Below are positions 52,301 through 61,300 of a DNA stretch of 64,000 nt, piece after piece. The stretch comes from Branchiostoma lanceolatum. Lineage: Eukaryota; Chordata; Leptocardii; Amphioxiformes; Branchiostomatidae. Below the pieces are notes generated by a model, which did not search any database, was not told the DNA's origin, and saw only the letters and a list, made by a program, of their open reading frames with translations. A program made the translations under genes and the position numbers. The stretch lies in assembly GCF_035083965.1 (NCBI RefSeq), contig NC_089724.1, positions 626,001 through 690,000 of the forward strand, written 5' to 3'. The stretch's first letter is position 1, and the number at the start of each line of letters is the position of its first letter.

Positions 52301-54877
52301 AAATAGCATCCGCTGCCTTTCGTCAGTGACTAAGGACAGTTCTACCAGATCAGCCCTTAGTCACTGACGAAAGACAGTGAATGCTACTGGAAACGTCTGA
52401 CTGTTTCAAAATTTTATCCAGTTGTTTGAGTAACTATTTATGGCGTATCTTATTACCTGGGTGTCTAACCTTCATCAACGTTTTTTTTAAGTTAGGTGTT
52501 TAGTTGAAGACTGTTTTTAGCTTAAAATGACTAGCATATAGATATGCTCAAAATACATTCAAGGTACATATGTGCCAAATTAAGTGCTTTTAGATGAATT
52601 TTCCGGCTATGCCACTTGCCCATAGGCTGCGTTTTTCACAGATAGTACATTTTTCGTATTAAAGAGCATCTCTAAGCATCTATTTGTGTGTTTCAAGATA
52701 ACAGACACTAACGCCCAGGATAAGATGAAGCTTTAGGCCCGGTGCTCGACTCACCTGACGGCGTGGTCGCTAACACAGTTGTGATGTCAATTACAGTTCC
52801 GGAAGTGACGTTTGTCCAGAAGACCTTGTGGCTCTTTACTATGGTGGCCCTGAAAGAAGGACAGTGCAATCAATTACTAAACGTTTCGACAATGTTAATC
52901 TGTTTATTATTGGATTTATTTTTACTTATGTTATTCCTTAAGCGTTATAGAGGGCATACACTATAGGAGCACAATTTGTGCACTCGAAAATGTCATTTTA
53001 TTCATTTATTCATCTTCGCTACTATTGACACTAAGATCCTTTGATAAAAACAAACCTGTTGAAAATATTCGTAGATGTAGTTGAATGGATACGAATACAT
53101 TTCTCACAATGGCAGTATGAATTATAACCAAGAAGCTCTGTTTTATGTATATGCTTCAGCAATCGATTTGTTAGCCAGTTTGCATTTTGTCCACATTTGT
53201 TTATGAGCTTCCAAAATCAGAAAAAAATATTGGTATTGTTAGAATATACTATTTTGAAGCTTTGCATATAGTTGAAGCACTCCCATATAGTATAGTAATG
53301 GAACATCATTGTGCAGGCGGTGTGTCATTGTTCTCATTTGGTTTTTCATACATAATTTATGAGCTGCAGCAACAGAAAATTACTTGGCAAGGACATTTGC
53401 TACGTCACGATGAAGCGACAGAGCAATTAATTGTATGAAGTGAAGGGTATGAACCCAAAGAATGAAATAAGCCGAGGTTTTTAAACTCGTGTGAAAATAG
53501 AAATGTGTAATTCTGTAGCAAATATAAGGATCTGGCTAATTTGTGGTGTTTTACGCCTTTTTTTTCTGCATTCTGTTCTAGAATAAATTTTCAAAAGTAA
53601 ACCTTGCCCTACATCTGACGAGACTGCAATTAAGGCGGAGCAGAGTTTTAAACAAAGTTTCGGTGTTCCTTTTAGGCGGGTCTAGAAGAAGACACATCGT
53701 GCAAAAGATGGGAGAAACTGACTTGAAGACGACATCCCCCGCCCCGGGGTTCGGCGGGATCCAGTCAAAGATGGCGGCGCTCTTGTTGGTGCGGTCGCTA
53801 TGGGTGACGGAGTCCCCGGATGTGTTGCAGGTCACGTGGTGGAACCCCTGCGGAGGTCCGACGAACGTCCCCAGGGAGTGGTCGTCGTGCGCACGGCGGG
53901 CGTGCAGGAGGATGCCTTTAAACTGGCCACCCTCAACTCGCACTGGAATCAAGATAGGATATTTATTACAAAATCCTCGCATCGGGGCTAGTTGTAAACA
54001 AATATGAAAACATAAAATGATGTATGAAATACACGATAAAAGTCACGGTATAAGAGAATGATATAAGAATAATAGATATGAGACAATTACATGATAAACA
54101 ATAGCATACTAAATTGATAGAAAAGAGAAGTAGAATAACTACATCTAGCTATTTGCTACTTATTTTCAACCCCATTGTTTGCACACTGTTGCAATGAGTC
54201 CATTTGTTTGTCAAAAAAAAGAATTTAAAAGTAGGACTGTTACTTTTGAATGATTCTCTTTACACGCATTAAAAAACGATTTTACTTGCGGCATCTGTGG
54301 TTTTAGAAAGGTGTTGAGCACTTCTTGGTGTGCTGATATAGGTGTCCCTATTGTGAAGGTACTTATTACAGGTACCAGTGTGAAGCTTGCGGTACTACGT
54401 ACCTGGCATATGTATTCTGGGTCTGTAGGTAGTTCTTGTCACTGCCGGTGTGTAGCTAACGGTACTACGTACCTGCCATAGGTGGTCAAATTGTGAATGT
54501 ACTTGTTATGGGTACACGAGTGTAGTTCACGGTACTGCGTACCAGGGATACGTGTCCCGGGTGTGAAGGTATTTGTAGCGGTACCAAAGTGTAGTTAACT
54601 TTACCACATACCTTACATGTGTGTTCCGGGTATGTAGGTGGTTGTTCCGTGTACCAGTGTGTACCTAACGTTAACACATACCTGACATGGGTGCCCCGGG
54701 TGTGTAGGTAGCTGTTGCCGGGACCAGTCTGTACGGCGAGGCGTCATCGGACGAGTTGGCTCCGTGGTGGTTCGGCATCATGGCCCGACACTGCTCCGAC
54801 GGCGCGCCAGTCGGGTACCCGGTGGCAGGGGACAGGCACGTCCAAACCGTCACCGCCACAAGAACCAACCTCCACAT
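46379..54877 (-). CDS. Reeler-SEA-EGF single-pass membrane protein (11 exons)
   Basis: Eleven exons (54877-54682, 53942-53723, 52849-52755, 51875-51760, 50717-50659, 50034-49883, 49248-49089, 48893-48844, 48196-48036, 47668-47515, 46908-46379) total 1,893 bp with consistent phases and give 630 residues plus TGA. The order is signal peptide 1-20; Reeler domain about 21-165; SEA domain about 172-280 with G231-S232-V-I at the usual self-cleavage site; Cys-rich EGF-like region 288-343; membrane helix about 354-379; and a 250-residue cytoplasmic tail with degenerate APxxGSLQxRIPD repeats. SEA plus EGF before a membrane helix is the layout of transmembrane mucins; a Reeler domain in front of it is unusual. 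A role as a shed or cleaved surface receptor is inferred. Confidence 0.85.
47060..47520. repeat. 86-91-bp minisatellite made of copies of the exon 10 donor
   Basis: Six copies of GACCTGACGGCTCCTCCTGG and flanking ACCAATGA blocks. On the minus strand each includes the end of exon 10 (ATCCAGGAGGAGCCGTCAG) and, in most, the GTCAGTGG donor. The rightmost copy, at 47515, is the true junction. Confidence 0.88.
47515..47668 (-). CDS. Exon 10: juxtamembrane cytoplasmic tail
   Basis: The exon encodes a Gln/Glu-rich segment, GDDGNYNPSLPRSEAG and METIQEEPS. The donor CGTCAG|GTCAGT ends in phase 1, which fits both last-exon options at 46908 and 45179. The donor lies at the end of a tandem array. Confidence 0.8.
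47672..47825. repeat. About 33-bp minisatellite next to the exon 10 acceptor
   Basis: Four to five copies of GGCGGCGGAAATTACGTCAT separated by TTNTAAAACG-like DNA. The first copy overlaps the acceptor CCGCCGCAG of exon 10; the others have lost the AG. One unit carries TGACGTCA. Confidence 0.75.
48036..48196 (-). CDS. Exon 9: transmembrane helix
   Basis: The exon encodes a hydrophobic run from PAAFACVLLAALAG to GCILFHLCC, followed by a basic stop-transfer segment (RCGRGRKHK). The true acceptor is ATATTCTAG|GGCTATCC; seven upstream near copies carry a similar acceptor and exon start. Confidence 0.85.
48200..48640. repeat. About 60-bp minisatellite made of copies of the exon 9 acceptor
   Basis: Seven copies of the start of the transmembrane exon (GCAGGCAAACGCGGCGGGGG then ACAGCCCTGG) joined to ATATACACACACAGACATTA. 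On the minus strand each has a pyrimidine/TG tract, TTCCAG and the exon start. Confidence 0.92.
48844..48893 (-). CDS. Exon 8: end of EGF-like domain
   Basis: The 50-bp exon encodes CPSNFVGDRCDNPQIG, the typical CxxxFxGxxC end of an EGF domain. The acceptor is CGATGGCAG and the donor GGCG|GTAAGT. Confidence 0.83.
49089..49248 (-). CDS. Exon 7: Cys-rich EGF-like region
   Basis: The exon encodes CTCSGQPAVTC, CVPTCVLNKNYC and NSGTCSSDI, with eight closely spaced cysteines. The acceptor is CTCCGCAG (phase 1) and the donor GCAA|GTAAGA (phase 2). Confidence 0.82.
49290..49525. repeat. (ATC)n trinucleotide array
   Basis: Long ATC/TCATGT repeats in the intron between the SEA and EGF exons. Open frames coding poly-His, poly-Ile or poly-Met in it are not genes. 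Confidence 0.95.
49883..50034 (-). CDS. Exon 6: SEA cleavage site and C-terminal half
   Basis: It starts at GTTCCCCAG|CCAGGGC in phase 2 and encodes RQGSVITNVTLAFKKN. GSVI corresponds to the GSVVV self-cleavage motif of SEA domains. Choosing the CCAG|GGC acceptor instead would break the frame. Near copies of this exon start lie in the upstream intron. Confidence 0.82.
50040..50580. repeat. Minisatellite made of copies of the exon 6 acceptor
   Basis: About eight copies of CACGTTCGTGATCACACTGC then CCTGGCTAGAGAACACAAAA. On the minus strand each contains TTGTGTTCTCTAG or TCCGG, then CCAGGGCAGTGTGATCACGA, the start of the exon that encodes the SEA cleavage site. Confidence 0.9.
50659..50717 (-). 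CDS. Exon 5: middle of SEA domain
   Basis: The 59-bp exon encodes VDRIFEDHPHYRSSHVNHF and the first two bases of Arg229. The acceptor is TTTTAACAG and the donor TTCCG|GTAGGT (phase 2). Confidence 0.8.
51230..51758. repeat. 136-177-bp repeats with copies of the exon 4 donor
   Basis: Three intronic copies of the end of exon 4 (GACGGCCAGC...AGGATCTGGTGCCGGGCTGT) plus (TTTG)n blocks and GAATTCTGTGCACACTACGC. In two copies the complement keeps GTCAAGGG(G/A)GAGGTGAGAA, an intact donor. Confidence 0.88.
51760..51875 (-). CDS. Exon 4: first part of SEA domain
   Basis: The exon encodes SVEMRLTSADFHNDLLDSGT and HQILGLAVKGE, matching the first strand and helix of SEA domains. The acceptor is CCACCGCTCAG (phase 1) and the donor GGGAG|GTGAGA (phase 0). 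Copies of its 3' end with the donor recur in the intron. Confidence 0.8.
52242..52448. mobile_element. Head-to-head palindrome of family-3 hammerhead-like ends
   Basis: Arms 52242-52335 and 52354-52448 are inverted copies: ATAGTTACTCAAACAACTGG, ATAAAATTTTGAAACAGTCA, GACGTTTC and TTTCGTCAGTGACTAAGG. Each arm holds CTGACGA and GAAACGTC in hammerhead order. The right arm continues to CATCAACG at 52480. It lies in the intron between Reeler exon 3 and SEA exon 4. Confidence 0.7.
52755..52849 (-). CDS. Exon 3: end of Reeler domain
   Basis: The exon encodes ATIVKSHKVFWTNVTSGTVI, the last strands of the Reeler fold, then a Thr-rich linker. The acceptor is CTTCTTTCAG (phase 2) and the donor GTCAG|GTGAGT (phase 1). 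Confidence 0.85.
52860..53715. other. Intron of the Reeler-SEA gene, no clear features
   Basis: AT-rich intron between exons 2 and 3; nothing further seen. Confidence 0.35.
53723..53942 (-). CDS. Exon 2: core of Reeler domain
   Basis: The exon encodes QFKGILLHAR, LGTF, the HVTCN cysteine, DSVTHSDRTNK and the GDVVFK end, all typical Reeler motifs. The acceptor is GATTCCAG and the donor CAA|GTCAGT (phase 2). Confidence 0.87.
53950..54290. other. Intron of the Reeler-SEA gene, AT-rich
   Basis: AT-rich sequence with no recognisable element. Confidence 0.35.
54290..54681. repeat. About 62-bp repeats with copies of the exon 1 donor
   Basis: Around six diverged copies of ACATACCTGACATGGGTGCC then CCGGGTGTGTAGGTAGCTGT. 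On the minus strand they resemble the end of exon 1 (ACCTACACACCCGGGGCACC) and several keep a GTATGTG or GTACGTAGT donor-like site. Confidence 0.75.
54682..54877 (-). CDS. Exon 1: signal peptide and start of Reeler domain
   Basis: MWRLVLVAVTVWTCLSPATG is a signal peptide; the Reeler domain begins YPTGAPSEQC and continues to YTPGAPMS. The donor is GTCAG|GTATGTG (phase 1), and near copies of this exon end recur downstream in the intron. Confidence 0.85.
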
Positions 54878-54899
54878 CGCGTTGGTGAAGATCCGATAG

Positions 54900-56090
54900 G
54901 AATTTAGAAGTTACTAAATTTCTAAGCCTCTTGGAGCACAACTTGTACCGTAGTTACAAAGTGAGTCGCGTGAAACGCCTAGAAACTTCGAACACGCTTG
55001 CAAACCGTCGGTACAGATCTCCGCCCCTACACCCGCGTGGCTCACATTCCCACCTGTACCCACAGTACCGCAGAGTTGGTGCGATTCGCGTAGGAAGAAT
55101 GATTAGTAACAAATGTCTAAGATTTCCGATGCAGGAGAAATGCGTCTTTCGTTGCGGCCAGAACTGTGCGTGACCCACCCGTGTAATGATGATGTTTGGG
55201 CGTGTACGGCCCCACCCACGGCGGGCTGAGAACAATAGCACAGGGGTGTCGCTATGTTAAACTCGCATCTAATATTCACAGGAAGTTTCACACCCATGCA
55301 GTATGTTCAAATGTGGTCTGTTGGTATTTTTATGGTATACTCATAGTTTCTGGGTTTAACATACGTCGATTCTATCGAAGGCACCGCCCTACTCTTAGAC
55401 ATGAAATTTATTCCCATTGCGATCGGCCCTCAATTTCGTAGTCCCAAAGACAAAGGTTAAGAAAATCGAACATAAATGCTGGAAAGGATGACAACTTCTC
55501 TTAACATTTTACTGATACTCAATTTTCAATTGACGTCAGCGAATAACGCAGTTTTAATTTCATCCTAAGTCTATAAAGCTTAGTAGGTAGCTTCAAACGG
55601 GTTCAAGGGTCAGATAGAAAATAATATTACAACAATCTGTAGATTATTGTCTCTTGATGAGTATCCAATACTTGCAGAACTGTTTCTCATGTGTATTTTT
55701 TTAAGTGCAAATAAGGTTGCGAGCCTTGTTGTACAGTACACTGCAATCTAGCCCTCGGGCTACAAAAGTGTATTCAATTTTGTTTGTTTGTATGATGTAT
55801 GAGAATAAACCAGTTTATAATGATTTTTGCACTCAACGTTTCTAACATTGTAAACTTTACGTTATGTTGTCTATGTTGTCTAGCCCCGACGAGCAGCAAC
55901 AGGCCCACGCAGGAAACACTCAACAGGTGGCCCTGAATAATTTATAACCGTAAGGCTCCAGGTGTTCTGAGCATTCTGCTTTACATGTGATGCCCTGTAG
56001 TCACCCCTATTAGTTAATTGTCCCCTTATATGGCCTGGTAGGACAATGGCTTCGTTCAGCGAAAAAAAAGGAGAGCTGTTTGCGTGTGCG
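54900..56090. other. Upstream flank of the Reeler-SEA gene
   Basis: Its promoter should lie here, but I see no clear TATA box. No other gene or repeat is supported. Confidence 0.35.
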
Positions 56091-56129
56091 TTATTGGGAG
56101 GTCGTCCGTTACATTTTACCACCATAGTT

Positions 56130-56700
56130 TAATGTGTGTGTTTGTCATTCTGTCTCTCTGTGTGTATAAGTGTGAGTTTGTTTATCTCTCTGTGTATATG
56201 TGTATATATTTCTTTCTGTGTTCGCGTCTATATGTGGACATATCTGTGTGTATGTGTGTTTGTCCTTCTGTCTACCTGTGTGTATATGTGCTTTTGTGTG
56301 TTAGTGTGAGTGTGTCTTTCTGTGTATATGTGTGTGTGTGTGTCTGTATGTGTTTTTGCGTGTATGTCTGCGGGCGTCTATATGTGTTTATTTTATGTGA
56401 TATTTTATATATGATGATGGTTATATGTGTAAGTGCTTGTGTGTATGTGTATGTGTGTGTGTGTACGTGTGCGTGTGCATGTGCATTTCTTTTTGCGTGC
56501 ATGTCTTTGTTCGTGTGTGGGGGTCTGTCTCTTTCTTAGTACATGTGTGCGTATCAGTTTGTGTGTGTATGTATACCTGTGTGTGTGTATGTATACCTGT
56601 GTGTGTGTATGTATACCTGTGTGTGTGTGTATATGTATACCTGTGTGTGTGTATATGTATACCTGTGTGTGTGTATGCGTGTGTATTTGTCTGTGTGATC
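56130..56700. repeat. (GT)-rich complex microsatellite
   Basis: Interrupted GTGTGTATGT repeats, with a regular GTGTGTGTATGTATACCT unit at 56555-56665. Cys/Val-rich open frames here are simple-sequence artefacts. Confidence 0.92.
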
Positions 56701-56704
56701 TAAA

Positions 56705-57600
56705 TGTCGGACATTTTAGGTATTGCTATTTTCGTCTTTGGAATTGGAAGGATCGCAGAGCAGTATGGGTAAGGGGGTGAAGTCTACCCTCTCTCATTGC
56801 TGTATCATCAGATAGATACTTAATAAAGGTAAAAGGGCCTTTTTGTTTCCCATCATAGCCTTCAGGAAGCTACATTTGCCAGCTTGTGTTTGCTATGCAT
56901 GTGTTGTACTCAGTTTTGACTTTTACCTGCATTGAACTACTAATGACACGGTTTGTTGACCGCAGTTCCAAGTCTAACTCAGTTGTTGGAAACTAAAACT
57001 GAATATATCTTCTTAGAGTCAGACACAGAAAACGGACTCAATAGTTTTCCACTTAACCTTTTAATCACCGCAGACTTCAGTAAAGGTTCTACAAGAGCTG
57101 AACCTGTTAAAGACAGTGAAAGCACACAACCAAATTCTACATTTGCTCGTCTAGTAGGTATTACAAAATGATACGTAAATGCAAACATTCTATTATAAAG
57201 TTATTATTGCATACTGACTTTTGTGTGCAGGGCTATGTGATCAATGTATTGCAACAATGTGCCACAAGTGTACTACGACAAGTACGTATCCCAAACGGCT
57301 TGTAATAATATGCATTCTAAAATTACAACTATCCTCTTGGCGCCTCACTCAAACAATCACGCTGTTAAAGTAAATATCCCGATACACCCTAAGTTTGAAG
57401 TCAATCTATTGCCTTTAGTTAGTAATTATAAGCGTCTGACATGCACGTTAGCTAACATGTGAGACGTAAGATAAGTTTAGTCTCTGTGAAACTGACCATT
57501 GTTCCTTTTATTGTCTTCGCTAAACCCTCCCAGACACCCCCCGTTTATCTTAAGATATATGAAGGAAACAGAAGATTTTCTATGGTACTAGAATAGCAGA
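56705..57600. other. Intergenic sequence without clear features
   Basis: No exon or repeat is supported between the two receptor-like genes here. Confidence 0.35.
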
Positions 57601-57614
57601 ATCATCGCAATGGT

Positions 57615-58165
57615 TCTATCGTCCTCCTCTACATCTCCCCAGCTCACTCCTCCTCCTCCATCTAACACCATTCTTAGCTCCATCCGCATCTACATTTCTC
57701 TCAACTCCCTCCTCCCTCTAACATCATTCTTAGCTCAATCCTCTTCCTACTCAACATCTTTCTCATCTCATTCCTCCTCCTCCTCCTCTACATCTCCCCA
57801 GCTCACTCTTCCTCCTCTCTCTTACATCATTGTTAGCTCAATCCGCATCTACATTTCCCTCAACTCACTTCTCCTCTATATTTCTCTCAACTCCCTCTAA
57901 CATCATTCTTAGCTTGATCCTCCTCTACTACTCTACATCTTTCTCATCTCCCTCCTCCTCCTCCTCCTCCTCTTTATCTCACTCAACTTCTCCTCTGCAT
58001 CTCTCTCGACTCCCTTCTCCCTCTAACATCATTCTTAGCTCAATTCTTCTCTTCTACTCTACATCTTTCTCATCTCGGTAATCCTCCTCCCCTGCATCTC
58101 ACTCAACTCCCCCCTCATCCTTTACATCTTCTCAGCCTCCTCCTTCTCCCTCTAGCTTCTTCCTC
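57615..58165. repeat. Pyrimidine-rich tandem repeats in the 3' flank of the lectin gene
   Basis: Diverged copies of CTACATCTCCCCAGCTCACT, CTCCCTCTAACATCATTCTT and AGCTCAATCC. Their TCCTCC base resembles the last exon's antisense, so they may be tandem copies of that exon end. Confidence 0.8.
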
Positions 58166-58168
58166 CGT

Positions 58169-58326
58169 TCATTCTTCTTCCTTCTCCTCCTCCACATCCT
58201 CCAGCTCATCCTCGATCTTCCTCAGTTCCTCCAGAAACTCGACCTCCTTTAGTTCCTCCAGGACCTCCTCGACGTCTTCTGCCATCTCCTCCTCAACATT
58301 CTTGAATTCGGGTCCGATTTCGCGAG
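58169..58326 (-). CDS. Last exon: acidic coiled-coil-like tail
   Basis: The acceptor is CGTCCAG (phase 1). It encodes a Glu-rich stretch with heptad-like Leu/Val (VEEVLEELKEVEFLEELRKI) ending KEEE before TGA at 58171-58169. A short coiled coil is likely. Confidence 0.78.
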
Positions 58327-61300
58327 CTGGACGTTTGAGTACAGAGTAAAGGCGTATAACTAAAGGTGGTTCAGGTTTATGACAACAGAAGTATTACACA
58401 TATTCTTTCAGAAAACAAAATTTCAAAGACTGCAAAGTCAGTGAGTGTGATAGTTTGGTGATATAGAAAATAGAGCAGGATTAAAAAGAAAAAAAAACAT
58501 CGAGATTTCGCACATTCAACTTCAACTGTTGATAGGTAAATCATGCAACCTATTCTGCACTGCTTTGGATTGGCGAGCAGAGTTTGAAATCAGCTGTTAG
58601 TTATCAACCGTTGATTAATTACATCACACCAATAACGTTTTAGTCCAATGATGATACGGATGAGTCATCTCACCTGAGTTTCCACAGGCACGCGTATCCC
58701 CGGGTCCTGCAGAAAAAATGAGCACGTGTCAACTTCTAAAGGGGAACGCACACCTGTCTATCCATCATTGTAACCATCTATCTATCTTTATCCTTCTACT
58801 GTTAACAAGAGAATTATAGCACCCATTACACATTGTATTTGCAACTGGCTTGGAAGGACTAATTCGAGCATGAATGATTTTCTAATAATGTATCCATCTT
58901 TCTATCCAACTAACCCCTTACTCTGGCGACATGTAGCCCGATTGAATCGCGCCTATAGCAGCAGCCCGTAACCGGTCAACCGAGGAGGGGTCATAAAAGC
59001 CCTGGACAGCGGGAGTTTGTGTTATACAGACTATATAGTCTCTACCAGACTAACTACTCCGGCTATAGAGAGAATATTTGCCAGGGTTTCATTTCCTACA
59101 CAGGCGAAATGTGATCTACACCGTGGACTGACCCTACTGGCTAATTATTCCCTTTTCTACCAAATCCTACGATCCATACGCCCCGTAGGAAGTTGTTGGA
59201 GGCTATACAGACTAGACGAAATGACATACCGGTTTGGCAGATGAAGAACTTCTTGGTGTTGCAGTAGTCGTTCTTCCAGCTGAAGCTGTTGGTGGCGTCC
59301 ATCTGCACGCACTGCTGTCCGCTGGCGGGCGGGTCGGGCTCCGAGGGGGACCAGTTCTTGTAGGAGCAGCTCGTCAGGGCAGTTCCGTCAGCCCACTTCC
59401 AGCCGGAGGTTCCCTGCCACGGGACAAAAACAATGATAATTAACTTACGGCTCTCAGTGACAAATGTGCAGATGTTTTGCACATCTGCGCACCAAATCCG
59501 AGTGTTTTTTTTCCACACATTTTTGACAGATTAGTCGAAGAGGCTCAGTGGGCGTCACTCCACTGTCAGGGTAGGACTATCGCCTTTCCCAAGGGCACAA
59601 CGTCGGGGCATGGTGAGTATCGAACGCTCTATCAAACAGTCGCCCTACCGACGCCACGATACAAAAACAATGACATTTTTTGAGTCACAAGGTTAGAGAT
59701 CTTCAGGTTTGAAGCTGGAATAGTTCATTACTAGTCTTGTATGCTAGCCTAATGAACGATCTCCCACAATTACTGTGCTGGCCAGTGTTGAACTGAGCTG
59801 TCCTGAATGTGATATGTGTGTCTTACTGAGCTGTCCTGAATGTGATATGTGTGTCTTACTGAGCTGTCCTGAATGTGATATGTGTGTCTTACTGAGCTGT
59901 CCTGCATGTAAGATGTGTGTCTTACTGTGCTGTCCTGAATGTGAGATGTGTGTCTTACTGAGCTGTCCTGCATGTAAGATGTGTGTCTTACTGTGCTGTC
60001 CTGAATGTGATATGTGTGTCTAACTGAGCTGTCCTGAATGTGATATGTGTGTCTAACTGAGCTGTCCTGAATGTAAGATGTATGTCTTACTGTGCTACCC
60101 TGAGTGTAAGATGTTGTCTTACTGTGCTATCTTAAATGTGATATGTTTGTCTAACTGACCTGTCTTGAATGTAAGATGTGCATCTTACTGATGAGCTGTA
60201 CCGAATGTAAAATGTGTGCCTTAGGGTGCTGTCCTGAATGTAACATGTGTGTCTTACTGAGCTGTCCTGAATGTGAGATGTGTGTCTAACTGCGCTGTCT
60301 TACATGTGAGATGTGTGTGTGTTACTGCTCTGTACTACATATGAGATGTGTGTCTTATTGAGCTGTCCTGAATGTGAGATGTTTGTCTTACTGAGCTGTC
60401 CTGAATGTGAGATGTTTGTCTTACTGAGCTGTCCTGAATGTGAGATGTTTGTCTTACTGAGCTGTCCTGAATGTGAGATGTTTGTCTTACTGAGCTGTCC
60501 TGAATGTGAGATGTGTGTCTTACTGAGCTGTCCTGAATGTGAGATGTTTGTCTTATTGAGCTGTCATGAATGTGAGATGTGTGTCTTACTGAGCTGTCCT
60601 GAATGTAAGATGTGTCTTACTGAGCTGTCCTGAATGTGAGATGGGTGTCTTACTGTGCTGTCCTGAATGTGAGATGGGTGTCTTACTGAGCTGTCCTGAA
60701 TGTGAGATGGGTGTCTTACTGAGCTGTCCTGAATGTAAGATGTGTCTTACTGAGCTGTCCTGAATGTGAGATGTGTGTCTTACTGTGCTGTCCTGAATGT
60801 GAGATGTTTGTCTTACTGAGCTGTCATGAATGTGAGATGTGTGTCTTACTGAGCTGTCCTGAATGTAAGATGTGTCTTACTGAGCTGTCCTGAATGTGAG
60901 ATGGGTGTCTTACTGAGCTGTCCTGAATGTGAGATGGGTGTCTTACTGAGCTGTCCTGAATGTGAGATGGGTGTCTTACGCTGCTGTCCTGAATGTGAGA
61001 TGGGTGTCTTACTGTGCTGTCCTGAATGTCAGATGTGTGTCTTACTGAGCTGTCCTGAATGTAAGATGTGTGTCTTACTGAGCTGTCCTGAAGTCCGATC
61101 CAGAAGTTCTCGTTGGGGTTGCTGTATTTGCGGATTGTTTGCACGACGAAGTCGTGGACTGCAGCACTCTTGATGTCCGCCAGGTGGCCGTTTCGGTGCT
61201 CGTGGCAGTAGTCCCTTGCCTGCTGCGCCGTGACGGCCATGCCCATGACCTGGAAGTGCGTTTGGGTGGTGTCGCCCTGCACCTCGCCCTTACTCTCCAC

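Noticed and set aside
56084-56780. Cys/Val-rich frames
   Set aside because: GT-rich microsatellite translation without splice or codon support.
59775-60633. Cys-rich plus-strand frames (LLSCPECEMCV repeats)
   Set aside because: By-product of the 33-bp intronic minisatellite of the lectin gene.
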